A stretch of DNA of 45,669 nt. It comes from Candidatus Devosia symbiotica (GTDB taxonomy: Bacteria; Pseudomonadota; Alphaproteobacteria; Rhizobiales; Devosiaceae). The notes under the pieces were generated by a model that saw only the letters and a list, made by a program, of their open reading frames with translations, made no database searches and had not been told where the DNA came from. The stretch spans positions 1 through 45,669 of the forward strand of contig JALBVE010000011.1 of assembly GCA_025050575.1 (NCBI GenBank). Reading direction: 5' to 3'. Shown in pieces: positions 37,334-45,669 of the stretch. The position numbers and the translations under genes were made by a program. How positions within the stretch are numbered: position 1 is the first letter of the stretch; the number at the start of each line of letters is the position of its first letter.

Positions 37334-37972
37334 ATGGAATTCCAGCGCCGCGGCGTCATGCTGGTGATTGCTTCGCCTTCGGGTGCGGGAAAATCATCAA
37401 TTTCGCGCGCGCTGTTTGGCGCTGATCCCAATATCAGGCTCTCCGTTTCGGCGACAACCCGCGCCCGTCGCACCGACGAGGTCGATGGCAAGCATTACCA
37501 CTTTGTCGACGTCGCTGGCTTCAAGCGCATGCAGGCCGATGGCGAGCTGCTTGAATCGGCCGAGGTGCATGGTAATTTCTACGGCACCCCGCGCGCCCAT
37601 GTGGAAGAGCAACTGGCGGCCGGCAACGATATCCTGTTCGATGTCGACTATCAGGGAACACTGCAGCTCTATCGCAACGCCCGCAAGGACATGGTCACCG
37701 TGTTCATCCTTCCGCCCTCGATCAAGGAGCTGCGCGTCCGCCTCGAACGCCGCGCGCAGGACAATGTCGGCACCATCGAAACCCGCCTGCGCAATGCCCG
37801 CATCGAAATGGAACACTACGAGGAATATGATTATGTCTTCGTCAATGAAGACCTCGAAGCGTCCACTCAGCGGGTCCGGACAATTCTTGCTGCGGCGCGC
37901 TTGCAGCGCCAGCGTCAACTGAATATGTTTAGCTTCGTTAATGACTTGCAGAGTCAGATCGATTCGATCTGA
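37334..37972 (+). CDS. gmk: Guanylate kinase
   Basis: Gmk phosphorylates GMP to GDP. The 212-residue protein has Walker A SPSGAGKSS (14-22), the GMP-binding SVSATTRARRTDEVDGKHYH and the FDVDYQGTLQL segment. ATG 37334 has AGGA 9-12 nt upstream; a longer frame to 37268 lacks homology. The stop codon lies in the right arm of a perfect inverted repeat. Together with guaB and guaA this window covers IMP to GDP. Confidence 0.96.
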   Translation: MEFQRRGVMLVIASPSGAGKSSISRALFGADPNIRLSVSATTRARRTDEVDGKHYHFVDVAGFKRMQADGELLESAEVHGNFYGTPRAHVEEQLAAGNDILFDVDYQGTLQLYRNARKDMVTVFILPPSIKELRVRLERRAQDNVGTIETRLRNARIEMEHYEEYDYVFVNEDLEASTQRVRTILAAARLQRQRQLNMFSFVNDLQSQIDSI

Positions 37973-37978
37973 CTCTGC
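37948..37978. terminator. Perfect 15-bp inverted repeat spanning the gmk stop codon
   Basis: GCAGAGTCAGATCGA and its exact complement are separated by one base. The gmk TGA (37970-37972) is inside the right arm, and the convergent rsmA gene ends at 37993. It is placed like a bidirectional terminator but has no T tract, so transcript-end protection is as likely. Confidence 0.55.
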
Positions 37979-37992
37979 GTTGAATCGATAGT

Positions 37993-38853
37993 TCAGACCT
38001 GACTATTGGTCCGCCGCAGGTCAGGCAAGGCACGCGCCATCGCCAGAAACGCCGATATCGGCAGGTCTTCGGCGCGTTCACTGCCGGTGATCCCGGCCGC
38101 GGCGAGTAGTCCCTCAACCGGCACGCCGGTGGCCTTCAGGCTCTGCCGCACCATCTTGCGGCGCTGGCTAAAGGAAGCCTTGATGATCTGTTCAAGATGC
38201 TTGATCGCCACATCGGCGTCTACTGGCTTGGGCACCAGATGCACCACCGTCGAGGTCACATTGGGCGAGGGCACAAACGCTTCCCGGCTGACATTGAAGG
38301 CCATGCGCGCATCGCTGCGCCAGCCGGCCAGCACGCTGAGCCGCCCATAGGCATCGTCGCTGGGCTGAGCACAGATGCGCTCGGCCACCTCCCGCTGAAA
38401 CATCAGCGTCAAGCTTTCGAAGAATGAAGGCCAGGGGTTCAGCGTCAGCCAGCCAGTCAGCAGCGGCGTGGCAATATTGTAGGGCAGATTAGCAATGATC
38501 CGCGTCGGGCCATCAGCCAATGCCTGGTAGTCGATCTCCATGGCGTTGCCACTGATCATCGTCAAACGCCCTGGATAGGCCTCGGCGATCTGTGCCAGAG
38601 CAGGCAGGGCTCGCGCATCGCGCTCGATGGCGATCACCTCGCGTGCGCCTTCAGCCAGCAGCGCCCGTGTTAGCCCGCCTGGGCCCGGACCAACCTCGAT
38701 GACCCGAACGCCCTCCAGCGACCCGCTTACACGCGCTATGCGCGCCGTTAGATTTAGATCGAGCAGAAAATTCTGTCCCCATTCCTTTTTGGCGCGCAAG
38801 CCATGCTTGGCGATCACCTCGCGCAGCTGTGGTAGATTATCGATTTGGCTCAT
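37993..38853 (-). CDS. rsmA: 16S rRNA A1518/A1519 dimethyltransferase RsmA
   Basis: RsmA (KsgA) dimethylates two adjacent adenines near the 16S 3' end. The 286-residue protein has the QNFL motif (27-30), the SAM motif VIEVGPGPGGLT (51-62), acidic motif II (IAIERDA) and the catalytic NLPY at 122-125. The ATG overlaps the pdxA stop by 4 nt (ATGA), so translation was originally coupled to pdxA; that coupling is now disturbed by the pdxA frameshift unless ribosomes restart. Confidence 0.96.
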   Translation of the reverse strand: MSQIDNLPQLREVIAKHGLRAKKEWGQNFLLDLNLTARIARVSGSLEGVRVIEVGPGPGGLTRALLAEGAREVIAIERDARALPALAQIAEAYPGRLTMISGNAMEIDYQALADGPTRIIANLPYNIATPLLTGWLTLNPWPSFFESLTLMFQREVAERICAQPSDDAYGRLSVLAGWRSDARMAFNVSREAFVPSPNVTSTVVHLVPKPVDADVAIKHLEQIIKASFSQRRKMVRQSLKATGVPVEGLLAAAGITGSERAEDLPISAFLAMARALPDLRRTNSQV

Positions 38854-39849
38854 TGGTTTGCCGTCATTACGTCCGCCATGGCAATGGCGGCCAGGAAGCT
38901 ATTGGGTGAAGCTTGCCTGATCCCGGCCAGGTCGAAGGCGATGTCGTAGTCAGGCGAGGTGCGCACGATGAGTAGGGCCAGCGTTACATTGACCGCATCC
39001 TCGAGCGCCACCGTCTTGATCTGGATTAGCGCCTGATCGTGGTACATTGCCACCACCGCATCATATTGCGCCCAGTGCGTCGGGTAGAACAGCGTGTCAG
39101 CGGGTAGGGGTCCGGTCACCTCGTAACCCTCAAACTGCAGCTGCGCCACAGCCGGCCCGACAATTTCGAGATCCTTATGGCCAATGGTGCCACCCTCTCC
39201 GGCATGCGGATTGAGCCTGGTCACCGCGATTTGCGAATTGGCGATGCTAAAGCGCTGCCTGAGATCATGCGCGACCACGCGGACCGTATCCACGATCAGC
39301 CTTTGGCTGAGCAGTCCAGGCGCATCGCGGATTGGAATATGAATAGTCACAGGCACGGCGCGCAGCCTGCTATGCACTAGCATCATCACAGACAGCTTGG
39401 CCTTGCCGCTACCCGCGCACAGGGCGGCCAGGAATTCGGTATGGCCTGGATGCCTGAAGCAGACCTGATACAGCACGATCTTGTGGGTCGGCGCCGTCAC
39501 CAGCGTCCGGCAACCGCCATCAAGAGTGGCCGCCACGGCGGCCTCGATTGCGGCAATCACCGCATGTCCCGATAGCACCGTTGTCTTGCTCGGCTGATCC
39601 GACACGATCCCCGCAATGGGGGCAAGTGGGAGCGTGCTGTCAAAGATGTCCATGGCGCCTTCCGGTCCCATAGGGGCAAAGGCAATGTCTAGCCCTAGCC
39701 GCGCCGCGCGCTGCCAGAAAGTCGCCATGACCAAACAGGCAGAATGGGGGGGGTAAGTCGAGTTCGGCAGGGTGCGCATACATTTGCAGCACAATATTGG
39801 GCCTAACTTCAACTGGCTCGCTCATGCTGATGGCTAGCGGCTTGGCCAT
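38850..39849 (-). pseudogene. pdxA: 4-hydroxythreonine-4-phosphate dehydrogenase PdxA, degraded
   Basis: PdxA works in the DXP-dependent vitamin B6 pathway. The gene starts at 39849 (MAKPLAISMSEP). The usual GEPAGIGP motif reads SEPVEVRP. After LFGHGDFLA a shift near 39715 moves the rest (RAARLGLDIAFAPMGPEG) to another frame, open to 38850. Within it HPGHTEFLA, NPHAGEGG and MYHDQ survive, but the usual TSPDHGTAFD reads TSPDYDIAFD and MYHDQG reads MYHDQA. A frameshift plus substitutions at several family-invariant positions points to relaxed selection over some time, not a read error. It lies between the surA-like gene and rsmA, its standard position, and overlaps rsmA by 4 nt. Confidence 0.85.
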
Positions 39850-39901
39850 CTCGGCCCCGATTGGTAGATCGATGGGCAGGCTCGCCGCGCGGGCTAGCGA
39901 C

Positions 39902-40804
39902 TTAGTTATAGATGATTTTTGCGTTCTTGCGCAGGTCGGCTAGGTACTGCTCTACCTTGCCCGACAAGGCGCTATTGCCAGCCTCGGCGCGCAGATCTCT
40001 CTTGATGAACGTCAGATCTTCGGCCTGGGTCTTCTCGCACACTGCCAGCATCGACACGCCGCTCTCGACTACACGCGGCTTAGTGATGCCACCGACATTG
40101 AGGCTCGCCAGCTCCTTGGCGATCGCCTTAGGCATCTGGGTTGCATGCCTCCGTCCGACGTCGACCACGGCCGCGTCGGTGAATTTCAGTGATAGATCGA
40201 CGGCGCTATCACAGCCTGAGAAGCCGCGACGATATTGATTAGCTTGGCCAGTCCGACCGCTCGACCCATGGCCGACAAAGATGATCTCTTTGAGAATATA
40301 GTCAAAGCCCTGATAGGCCTTGATCTGGCTGGCCGCTTGCTCATCGAGGTCTAGATCAGAAATCTGCACCTGCGGCATGGTGGCCTGCTCGGTTATGGCG
40401 TTCCAGGCAATAGCTGCCCGCAGCCGATCCTTGAGCGTCTCGATATTGACGCCGCTCTGCTGCAGCATGAGATGCAGCTTGTCGCTGCTCATTTTTAGAT
40501 TGCGCGCGATTTGCAGAAAGGCGTCATCGACCTGCGCATTGGATACTGTAATGCCTAACCGCTTGGCCTCGTTCATCTGCACCGCCTCGTCGATCAACTG
40601 CTCAGTGGCGCCCTTGCTGCCACCCATACTGCCTTCGAGCGCAAACAGCTTCACCCGCTGGGAAATCTGCGCATCGGTGATCGGCGTTCCATTGACCGTT
40701 ACCCGAATACTCTGGCCCAGTGTGGGCATTGCTGCCGCCATGTTCAGCAGTAGTCCAACGATCAGGGTGCCGACGGCGCGCCCCCAAAAATCATTTGCCA
40801 TCAT
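39902..40804 (-). CDS. SurA-like periplasmic chaperone / PPIase family protein
   Basis: A 300-residue secreted protein. The N-terminus is a signal peptide (MMANDFWGRAVGTLIVGLLL, cleavage near GQS). A SurA N-terminal-like domain follows (VTVNGTPITDAQISQRVKLF, then ATEQLIDEAVQMNEAKRLGI), with a second half that resembles the alphaproteobacterial SurA rather than a classic parvulin domain. SurA chaperones outer membrane proteins, including LptD. It lies 96 nt downstream of lptD on the same strand. The stretch around FVGHGSSGRTGQANQYRRGF is less conserved than I would expect, but no stop or shift is seen. Whether it starts at the first or second Met is undecided. Confidence 0.8.
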   Translation of the reverse strand: MMANDFWGRAVGTLIVGLLLNMAAAMPTLGQSIRVTVNGTPITDAQISQRVKLFALEGSMGGSKGATEQLIDEAVQMNEAKRLGITVSNAQVDDAFLQIARNLKMSSDKLHLMLQQSGVNIETLKDRLRAAIAWNAITEQATMPQVQISDLDLDEQAASQIKAYQGFDYILKEIIFVGHGSSGRTGQANQYRRGFSGCDSAVDLSLKFTDAAVVDVGRRHATQMPKAIAKELASLNVGGITKPRVVESGVSMLAVCEKTQAEDLTFIKRDLRAEAGNSALSGKVEQYLADLRKNAKIIYN

Positions 40805-40900
40805 TGTCTTCTGCCTCTAAATTATGTTTCCGCTTTCCATGCGACGAGAAACCTGCGCTGTCAATTGCCCGCACAATGCGGCCAAAGTTCCGTTTGGAAG

Positions 40901-43195
40901 TTACTGACCTGGCGTAAGAACCCGGCTATAGCCCAGATTGAGCCCTGCCGGTGCCTTAATAGAAAATGTCGCCGTAATCTTGGTGTCATCGGCAACGCCG
41001 TTGGTCCGCGTTCCGTCCAGCGACATTAGAAGATAACCATCGTCATACTGCAGGCCGCCACTGACATTATACCACTTATTAGTTTGCAGGTCCCAATAGC
41101 TCGCTGCCTTGAGTGTCCAATAATCGGCAATCGGCACGCCGACATTGCCGCCAATTTCGTGCTGATCGCTGATCACGCCAGCCGCTATATTGGCGGCCAG
41201 GTAATTGTAGTCAATACCCGTCGAATAGCCTTCCTTGCTGAAGTTCGCGCCAAAACCGGCACGACTTATACTAGGTATGGCGGTATTGATCTGCAACTTG
41301 CCGCTCACCTTGATACCCGTCTCAAAGACGCCATAGGCACCCAGAACGGCATAGGATGCCGTGGTGTCGAGACCGCCACCGGCTGCCGTCTGCGCCGGAT
41401 CGGTCGCAGCAAAGGCATTCGCGCCAGCCAGCTGGAACGATTGGCCTGCGATCAGCTCAAGGTAAGTATTGTCGGCGAAATTGACCTGATAGCGGCCGCC
41501 AATATTGGCACGCAGACCGGTCTCCTGCCGGTCACTGCCCGAAAACCGATTGTAGCTGAACAGATTGGTATCATCGAACACAAAGCTCTGCGCGTCATCA
41601 TTGGTGACGCCCAGGGCCGTCGTGTCGGAGCCACGATAGACCAGCTGCGCGATAGGCTCGACCACATGCACTGTCAAGCCGTCATTGGCGGCCATGGGGT
41701 AACGGATATCCATCGCGGCGATAGGCGTGGCGCTGAATAGCGTGGTTGCCCTAGGTCCGATGGCGCTGCTGCCGTCATAATAGGCTGCATCGACGCGGCC
41801 ACCCAGATAGGGTGTGAAGATAAACCCGCCCCCGCCAATATATTGGTTCTGCCAGTCGGCCTGGAAATTGGCATGCTGCTTGTTGTCCGCATAACCAAAT
41901 GTATAGGGCGTATCTGCCACCGACGTGGTTGAGTCCAGATTGCGATGGACCCTGAGTAGCTTTCCACTCACTTCGATCCTGCCCATACCAGGGGCAAGAT
42001 CTTCGACATGCTCAAACCGCACCGTTGGCATCGTCTGACCCTGCTGACCCTGACTGGCCTCGGTAACATCGCCCAGCAGCGTAAAGCTCTGTACCAGCGC
42101 ATCGATATAGGTGTTTTCAGTCAGATTGGTGGCATAGACCTCATTGACCGATGATTTGTCATCCGTCCGCGTATAGTCTGGCAGATAGGCCGCGTCGGTA
42201 AACGCGGTGTAGCTCATGCCCACTGTCCAGTCTTCGGTCGGCTGGAAGCTCCCGCTGACCTGTATGGCCCCGCGCCGGCTGCGTTTGGCCTCGCTGAACG
42301 TGAAGGCACTGAGGTCTCGCTGGTACAGACCCGATCCCTTGACGCGGAACGAGCCACTATTAAACCGCTGCACCCACTCCGCGCCAACCAGCAGCCCCTG
42401 CCGACTCATCAGGGTGGGGGTCAGAATGACATCGGTCCAGCGAGAGGAGTGGACTGTCGAGGTGAAGGCCAGCGCATGGCCGGTTTTCTCGGTAAACGAA
42501 TAGGTCGGCTTGGGGATGCGCGACAGCACGCTATCGCTGGTGTCAGGTAGCCACAGAAAAGGCAGCCATGCTACCGGAATGCCTAAAATGGCCAGGCTAG
42601 GTTGATCCAGATAGAGCGAGTTATCCTTGGAGTTGGAAATCACCCGCTTGGCCTTCATCGACCAGCCGATCCGACGGCCCTTGCTGTCGATGCATTCGCC
42701 GCAGGGCGCATAGGTTGCATTGACCAGCAGTGTTTCCAGCGCCGCGTCATAATCAGCGCTGTCGGCAGTAATGCGCGCCCCGTCATAGGTAGTGATCGTC
42801 ATGGCCTCGAGAAAGGCCTGTTTCATCTCGCCAGTGACTTTTAGATCGGTGGTCTCGGTCAGATTGCCCGAGGGATCGCGGATGGTCGCCGCGCCGATGA
42901 AATGCACATGGTCGGTATTTCGATTATACACCAAGTCTTGCCCGGTCAGCGCATAGCCGCCACGCTTGAGCACAACATGGCCATTGGCTAGGATGACGTT
43001 CGACGCGCGATCGAATGTCAGCGTATTGGCCTCAATCACCGACGGCGCACTTGGGTCAATCGGGGCATTGAAAAAATCGCTGGGGATCAGAACCTCGGCA
43101 GTCGCACCACCGGCAGCTATGAGCGCGACCGTCACACTGACACAGGCGAGGCGGAGCGCCGAACTCATTATATCGCTCCAGCCCAGTTTTCTCAC
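40901..43195 (-). CDS. lptD: LPS-assembly protein LptD
   Basis: LptD is the outer membrane beta-barrel that inserts lipopolysaccharide into the outer leaflet. The 764-residue protein has a signal peptide (about 1-34), a periplasmic OstA/LptA-like jellyroll (VIEANTLTFDRASNVILANG, LKRGGYALTGQDLVYN) at about 50-180, and a long beta-rich C-terminal barrel typical for the family. Cys residues are few (CGEC in the early barrel). The start is GTG 43195, overlapping the lptG TGA by 4 nt (GTGA); the ATG nine codons in is an alternative. Intact. Confidence 0.94.
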   Translation of the reverse strand: MRKLGWSDIMSSALRLACVSVTVALIAAGGATAEVLIPSDFFNAPIDPSAPSVIEANTLTFDRASNVILANGHVVLKRGGYALTGQDLVYNRNTDHVHFIGAATIRDPSGNLTETTDLKVTGEMKQAFLEAMTITTYDGARITADSADYDAALETLLVNATYAPCGECIDSKGRRIGWSMKAKRVISNSKDNSLYLDQPSLAILGIPVAWLPFLWLPDTSDSVLSRIPKPTYSFTEKTGHALAFTSTVHSSRWTDVILTPTLMSRQGLLVGAEWVQRFNSGSFRVKGSGLYQRDLSAFTFSEAKRSRRGAIQVSGSFQPTEDWTVGMSYTAFTDAAYLPDYTRTDDKSSVNEVYATNLTENTYIDALVQSFTLLGDVTEASQGQQGQTMPTVRFEHVEDLAPGMGRIEVSGKLLRVHRNLDSTTSVADTPYTFGYADNKQHANFQADWQNQYIGGGGFIFTPYLGGRVDAAYYDGSSAIGPRATTLFSATPIAAMDIRYPMAANDGLTVHVVEPIAQLVYRGSDTTALGVTNDDAQSFVFDDTNLFSYNRFSGSDRQETGLRANIGGRYQVNFADNTYLELIAGQSFQLAGANAFAATDPAQTAAGGGLDTTASYAVLGAYGVFETGIKVSGKLQINTAIPSISRAGFGANFSKEGYSTGIDYNYLAANIAAGVISDQHEIGGNVGVPIADYWTLKAASYWDLQTNKWYNVSGGLQYDDGYLLMSLDGTRTNGVADDTKITATFSIKAPAGLNLGYSRVLTPGQ

Positions 43196-44262
43196 GAGCG
43201 CCCGTCTTCCTTGTGCAACAGTACCGTCACACCAATGACGATGGCCACAAATGCTGGTCCGACCGCGGCAAACGTAGGATCGAGAACGCCGGTCGATCCA
43301 GCGCGGTCGGCCATCTCAGTAATCACGAACACAACGAAACCCAGTACGATCCCGTAAAGCACCGCTGGACCATAATTAGATGACCTTCGATAACCCGCGG
43401 TAAACGCAAAGGCAATGAATAGTGAGCCCGTCAACACCAGTGGCAGCGCCAGCAATTTGATCAGGCGCATGGTCGCCGCATTGCGGATCAAGGGGTCTGT
43501 GACCCCGACACGCAGCAGGCTAACCAATTCAAAAAACGTCATGTCTTCGGTCGAGGCCAGTTTCAGACTGATCTCACCTGCCGACGAGGTTGTCGGCAGG
43601 CGGTAATTATATGCTGTCCGGGCGGGCTCGTGCGCATTGCGGATGACGGCAGTCGGCAGCAGCCACGCACCATCCTGCAATTGCGCCTCAGGCGCCTCGA
43701 TACGATCCTCATCACCACCATTGAGCCGGAAGATAGTGATATTGCCCAATAACGCGCCGCCGGGCTGCATGCCCGTTGCCATCATGACATAGTGGAAATC
43801 GCCGCTACGCTGTTCCAGCCAGATCTCGCCGGCCGGCGTCTGCATACTCGCCTGCCCAGGCGGCGTTGGATACAGCCCACGATTGATGATCGTGCTGGCC
43901 GTTTCTCCACCCAGCGCAATCAGCAGGCTGATCACGGCTAGGGCGATGGTTGGTGCGCGCACTGCCCGCCAAATCGAGATGCCGCTCGACTGGATCACAG
44001 TTAGCTCATGACGCGACTTGAGGTCCAGAAACCCTAGAATAGCGCCTATCAATACTGTCACAGGCAGGGTCTTGATCGTCCAGCGCACCGCACTCATCGC
44101 CACCATCAGGCCGGCCATTAGCAAACCGTAATTGTCGGCAACAAAGTTGAATCTCCAGGTGTCTAGCGATTCCGCCAGCATGATGATTCCGTAAAAGATC
44201 AGCACCGTAACCCCGACGCGACTGCCCAGCCGGTTCAGCACAATCCAGTCGATCCGTGTCAT
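43192..44262 (-). CDS. lptG: LPS export ABC transporter permease LptG
   Basis: LptG pairs with LptF and the ATPase LptB to extract LPS from the inner membrane. The 356-residue protein has six predicted helices, with the first three before about residue 120 and the last three after about 265, around a beta-jellyroll periplasmic domain (GEIWLEQRSGDFHYVMMATG). The ATG overlaps the lptF stop by 4 nt (ATGA). lptB is not in the window. Confidence 0.94.
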   Translation of the reverse strand: MTRIDWIVLNRLGSRVGVTVLIFYGIIMLAESLDTWRFNFVADNYGLLMAGLMVAMSAVRWTIKTLPVTVLIGAILGFLDLKSRHELTVIQSSGISIWRAVRAPTIALAVISLLIALGGETASTIINRGLYPTPPGQASMQTPAGEIWLEQRSGDFHYVMMATGMQPGGALLGNITIFRLNGGDEDRIEAPEAQLQDGAWLLPTAVIRNAHEPARTAYNYRLPTTSSAGEISLKLASTEDMTFFELVSLLRVGVTDPLIRNAATMRLIKLLALPLVLTGSLFIAFAFTAGYRRSSNYGPAVLYGIVLGFVVFVITEMADRAGSTGVLDPTFAAVGPAFVAIVIGVTVLLHKEDGRS

Positions 44263-45329
44263 GACGCGATTCCCGGTCGCGTACGGCGTGGCCGGGCTAG
44301 CATCAGCATGGCGCCAGCACCGGCGATGATCATGGCTAGTGCGCCCGTTGAAGGCCCTAGCAGGCTATAGGCGCTAAGCCCACGCTCGCTGAACGCGATC
44401 AGCAGCACAACGGCTTCCAGCGGCACATTGAAGCGAGCTCGCCGGCCACTGGGAAACCCCGACATCGCCAATACCAACAGACAGATGCCGATCACACGCA
44501 GTCCCTCTGCGCCGCGATTACCCAGCGCCGTCAGCGGCTCCGGTGACCAATTGCCACTCTCCAGAGCTGCCCGGACCAGCGTCAGGCTGTCGGTTTGAGA
44601 CAATTGATCGGTCTCTCCGGCTGGTTGCGAGAAGTGATCGACATTGACGTCATAGCGAGCGAATGTGATTTTGGAGAATCGCCCGCTTGGCTCAGCATTT
44701 TGGAGTGTACCGTCGCGCAGCTCGAGTACATAGGTTTCGCCATCGCTCGAAACCCGCGCCCCCTTGGCGATATAGGTGCGCCGCGTTTTCGGATTACGCC
44801 GGTCATCGGCAAAGAATTCCTGGATGTCGCCATCGCCCGACCGTCCGCCAATCAGCATCACGACACCGGGCGTCACCTGGGTAAACCGTTGTGGCTTGAG
44901 CGTCGAGTTCACCAGATCGGCGGCAATGCTGGTCCTCAGATTGTTCAGCCGCCGATTGGCGTCCGGTTCGATGAAATGCGACAACAGCAACACTCCCACA
45001 ACCCCGGCTCCTGCCACGATGGCGGTAGCGGTCCACAGCGAGCGAAGCCCGCCACTGGTGTGGATAATATGCAGCTCGCGATTAGTCTGCAACGCCTGCA
45101 GCGCACGGGCCAGGCCAATGCCGATGCACACGTAGAAAAATGAAATAGCCAGTGGCGGTAGTGTCAACAGGCCCTGTAGGGCCAGCGTTCCGATGCTCTG
45201 GCCCTTGACTGAAACAACGTCAAAAGCGCGCAGGCAATTGACTAGCCAGAGCAGGAAACACACGACGCCGAACAGGATCACTGCGTCGGTGACAAACAGG
45301 CGTGCAAGATAGGCTGTCAGTCGCTTCAT
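44259..45329 (-). CDS. lptF: LPS export ABC transporter permease LptF
   Basis: The 356-residue partner of LptG, with the same six-helix plus jellyroll layout. The N-terminus MKRLTAYLARLFVTDAVILF and the loop RELHIIHTSGGLRSLW (coupling helix region) are typical. It heads the coupled series lptF-lptG-lptD-surA-like-pdxA-rsmA. Upstream is the divergent aminopeptidase gene, a conserved alphaproteobacterial neighbour. Confidence 0.94.
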   Translation of the reverse strand: MKRLTAYLARLFVTDAVILFGVVCFLLWLVNCLRAFDVVSVKGQSIGTLALQGLLTLPPLAISFFYVCIGIGLARALQALQTNRELHIIHTSGGLRSLWTATAIVAGAGVVGVLLLSHFIEPDANRRLNNLRTSIAADLVNSTLKPQRFTQVTPGVVMLIGGRSGDGDIQEFFADDRRNPKTRRTYIAKGARVSSDGETYVLELRDGTLQNAEPSGRFSKITFARYDVNVDHFSQPAGETDQLSQTDSLTLVRAALESGNWSPEPLTALGNRGAEGLRVIGICLLVLAMSGFPSGRRARFNVPLEAVVLLIAFSERGLSAYSLLGPSTGALAMIIAGAGAMLMLARPRRTRPGIAS

Positions 45330-45459
45330 GCTGTCTGATTAGCGTCCCTAAATGCTGCAATTATGTCTCGCTAACCGCTAACAGTTTGGTGCAATTCGTC
45401 AAACCAGACAAGCCTGCAAACGGGTTTGCCGCGATTTAATGGCGACCCTACTTGCGGGA

Positions 45460-45488
45460 TTGACGCGCCGTCCAAACATCTCAATGTA
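45460..45488 (+). promoter_or_regulatory. Possible pepA promoter
   Basis: TTGACG at 45460-45465 is followed after 17 nt by AATGTA. The position fits a transcript start about 45 nt before the aminopeptidase start codon. The -10 match is poor. Confidence 0.3.
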
Positions 45489-45540
45489 AGCTAAGTATTG
45501 TTTTGCGCATTTCTCGTGTCCTCGCTCACCAAGGCCTCTC

Positions 45541-45669
45541 ATGTTCCAGTCTCTTGATATCCGCACCGCCGCCCAGTCGAGTGCGTCTGCACCATTGATG
45601 GTCATCTATGCCGCCGAAGGCGCAGCACCCACTGGCGCCGCCGCTGCGATTTGGGCGGCAACCGGTCTG
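45541..45669 (+). CDS. Leucyl aminopeptidase, N-terminal part (window edge)
   Basis: The last 129 nt encode the first 43 residues of a protein beginning MFQSLDIRTAAQSSASAP and containing a Gly/Ala-rich strand (IYAAEGAAPTGAAAAIWAAT). I read it as the N-terminal domain of an M17 leucyl aminopeptidase, because this gene is usually divergent from lptF in Alphaproteobacteria and the start resembles Devosia members. The catalytic domain lies outside the window. AAGG lies 10-13 nt before the ATG. The call rests on context more than motif. Confidence 0.6.
   Translation, partial: MFQSLDIRTAAQSSASAPLMVIYAAEGAAPTGAAAAIWAATGL

Noticed and set aside
39745..39760. Eight-G run in pdxA as the site of its frameshift
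   Set aside because: The N-terminal frame reads through the run correctly to LFGHGDFLA; the shift comes about 35 nt later.

Overview
The window looks like the chromosome of an alphaproteobacterium of the order Hyphomicrobiales, closest in gene order and protein character to Devosia and its relatives. This rests on my recognition of protein families and synteny (guaB / guaA / der, lptF-lptG-lptD-surA-pdxA-rsmA, fabD-fabG-acpP-fabF-mltG-yicC-gmk, rpsF-rpsR-rplI), not on a database search. No rRNA, tRNA, CRISPR array, insertion sequence or phage gene was seen.

The striking feature is the contrast between intact housekeeping genes and a high density of decayed accessory genes. Intact: IMP dehydrogenase and GMP synthetase (guanine nucleotides), amidophosphoribosyltransferase (purines), Der, RlmE, RsmA, three ribosomal proteins, DnaB, RadA, alanine racemase, the FASII cluster with acyl carrier protein, MltG, guanylate kinase, and the LPS export genes lptD/F/G. 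Broken by frameshifts, premature stops or internal deletions: the whole phosphate operon pstS-pstC-pstA-pstB-phoU-phoB (2098-7736), assimilatory nitrite reductase nirBD (8182-10540), exopolyphosphatase ppx (11025-12218), an MFS transporter (13043-13328), an acyltransferase-3 (15251-15834), a GNAT acetyltransferase (21334-21936), a DUF1697 gene (26504-27044), yicC (36455-37302) and pdxA (38850-39849).

Layout. 1-1900: edge fragment of a rhodanese-like gene, then an intact MFS exporter. 2000-10640: graveyard of phosphate and nitrite assimilation genes, all on the minus strand. 11000-21340, plus strand: ppx remnant, rlmE, MFS remnant (minus), guaB, acyltransferase remnant (minus), guaA, a YfgM-like protein, der, and a CorC/HlyC-type protein. 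21330-31350, minus strand: GNAT remnant, SDR, purF, cvpA, radA, DUF1697, alr, dnaB, rplI-rpsR-rpsF. 31670-37970, plus strand: fatty acid and envelope cluster ending in gmk. 37990-45330, minus strand: rsmA, pdxA remnant, surA-like, lptD, lptG, lptF. 45541-end: start of a divergent leucyl aminopeptidase gene.

Interpretation (inference): this is a genome in an early-to-middle stage of reductive evolution, as expected for a recently host-restricted Devosia-like bacterium. The losses are coherent: inducible high-affinity phosphate uptake and its sensing, polyphosphate turnover, nitrite assimilation and de novo vitamin B6 synthesis, all services a nutrient-rich intracellular niche could replace. 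Sequencing error could account for a few single-base shifts (yicC, DUF1697) but not for the repeated internal deletions, nonsense codons and lost catalytic motifs.
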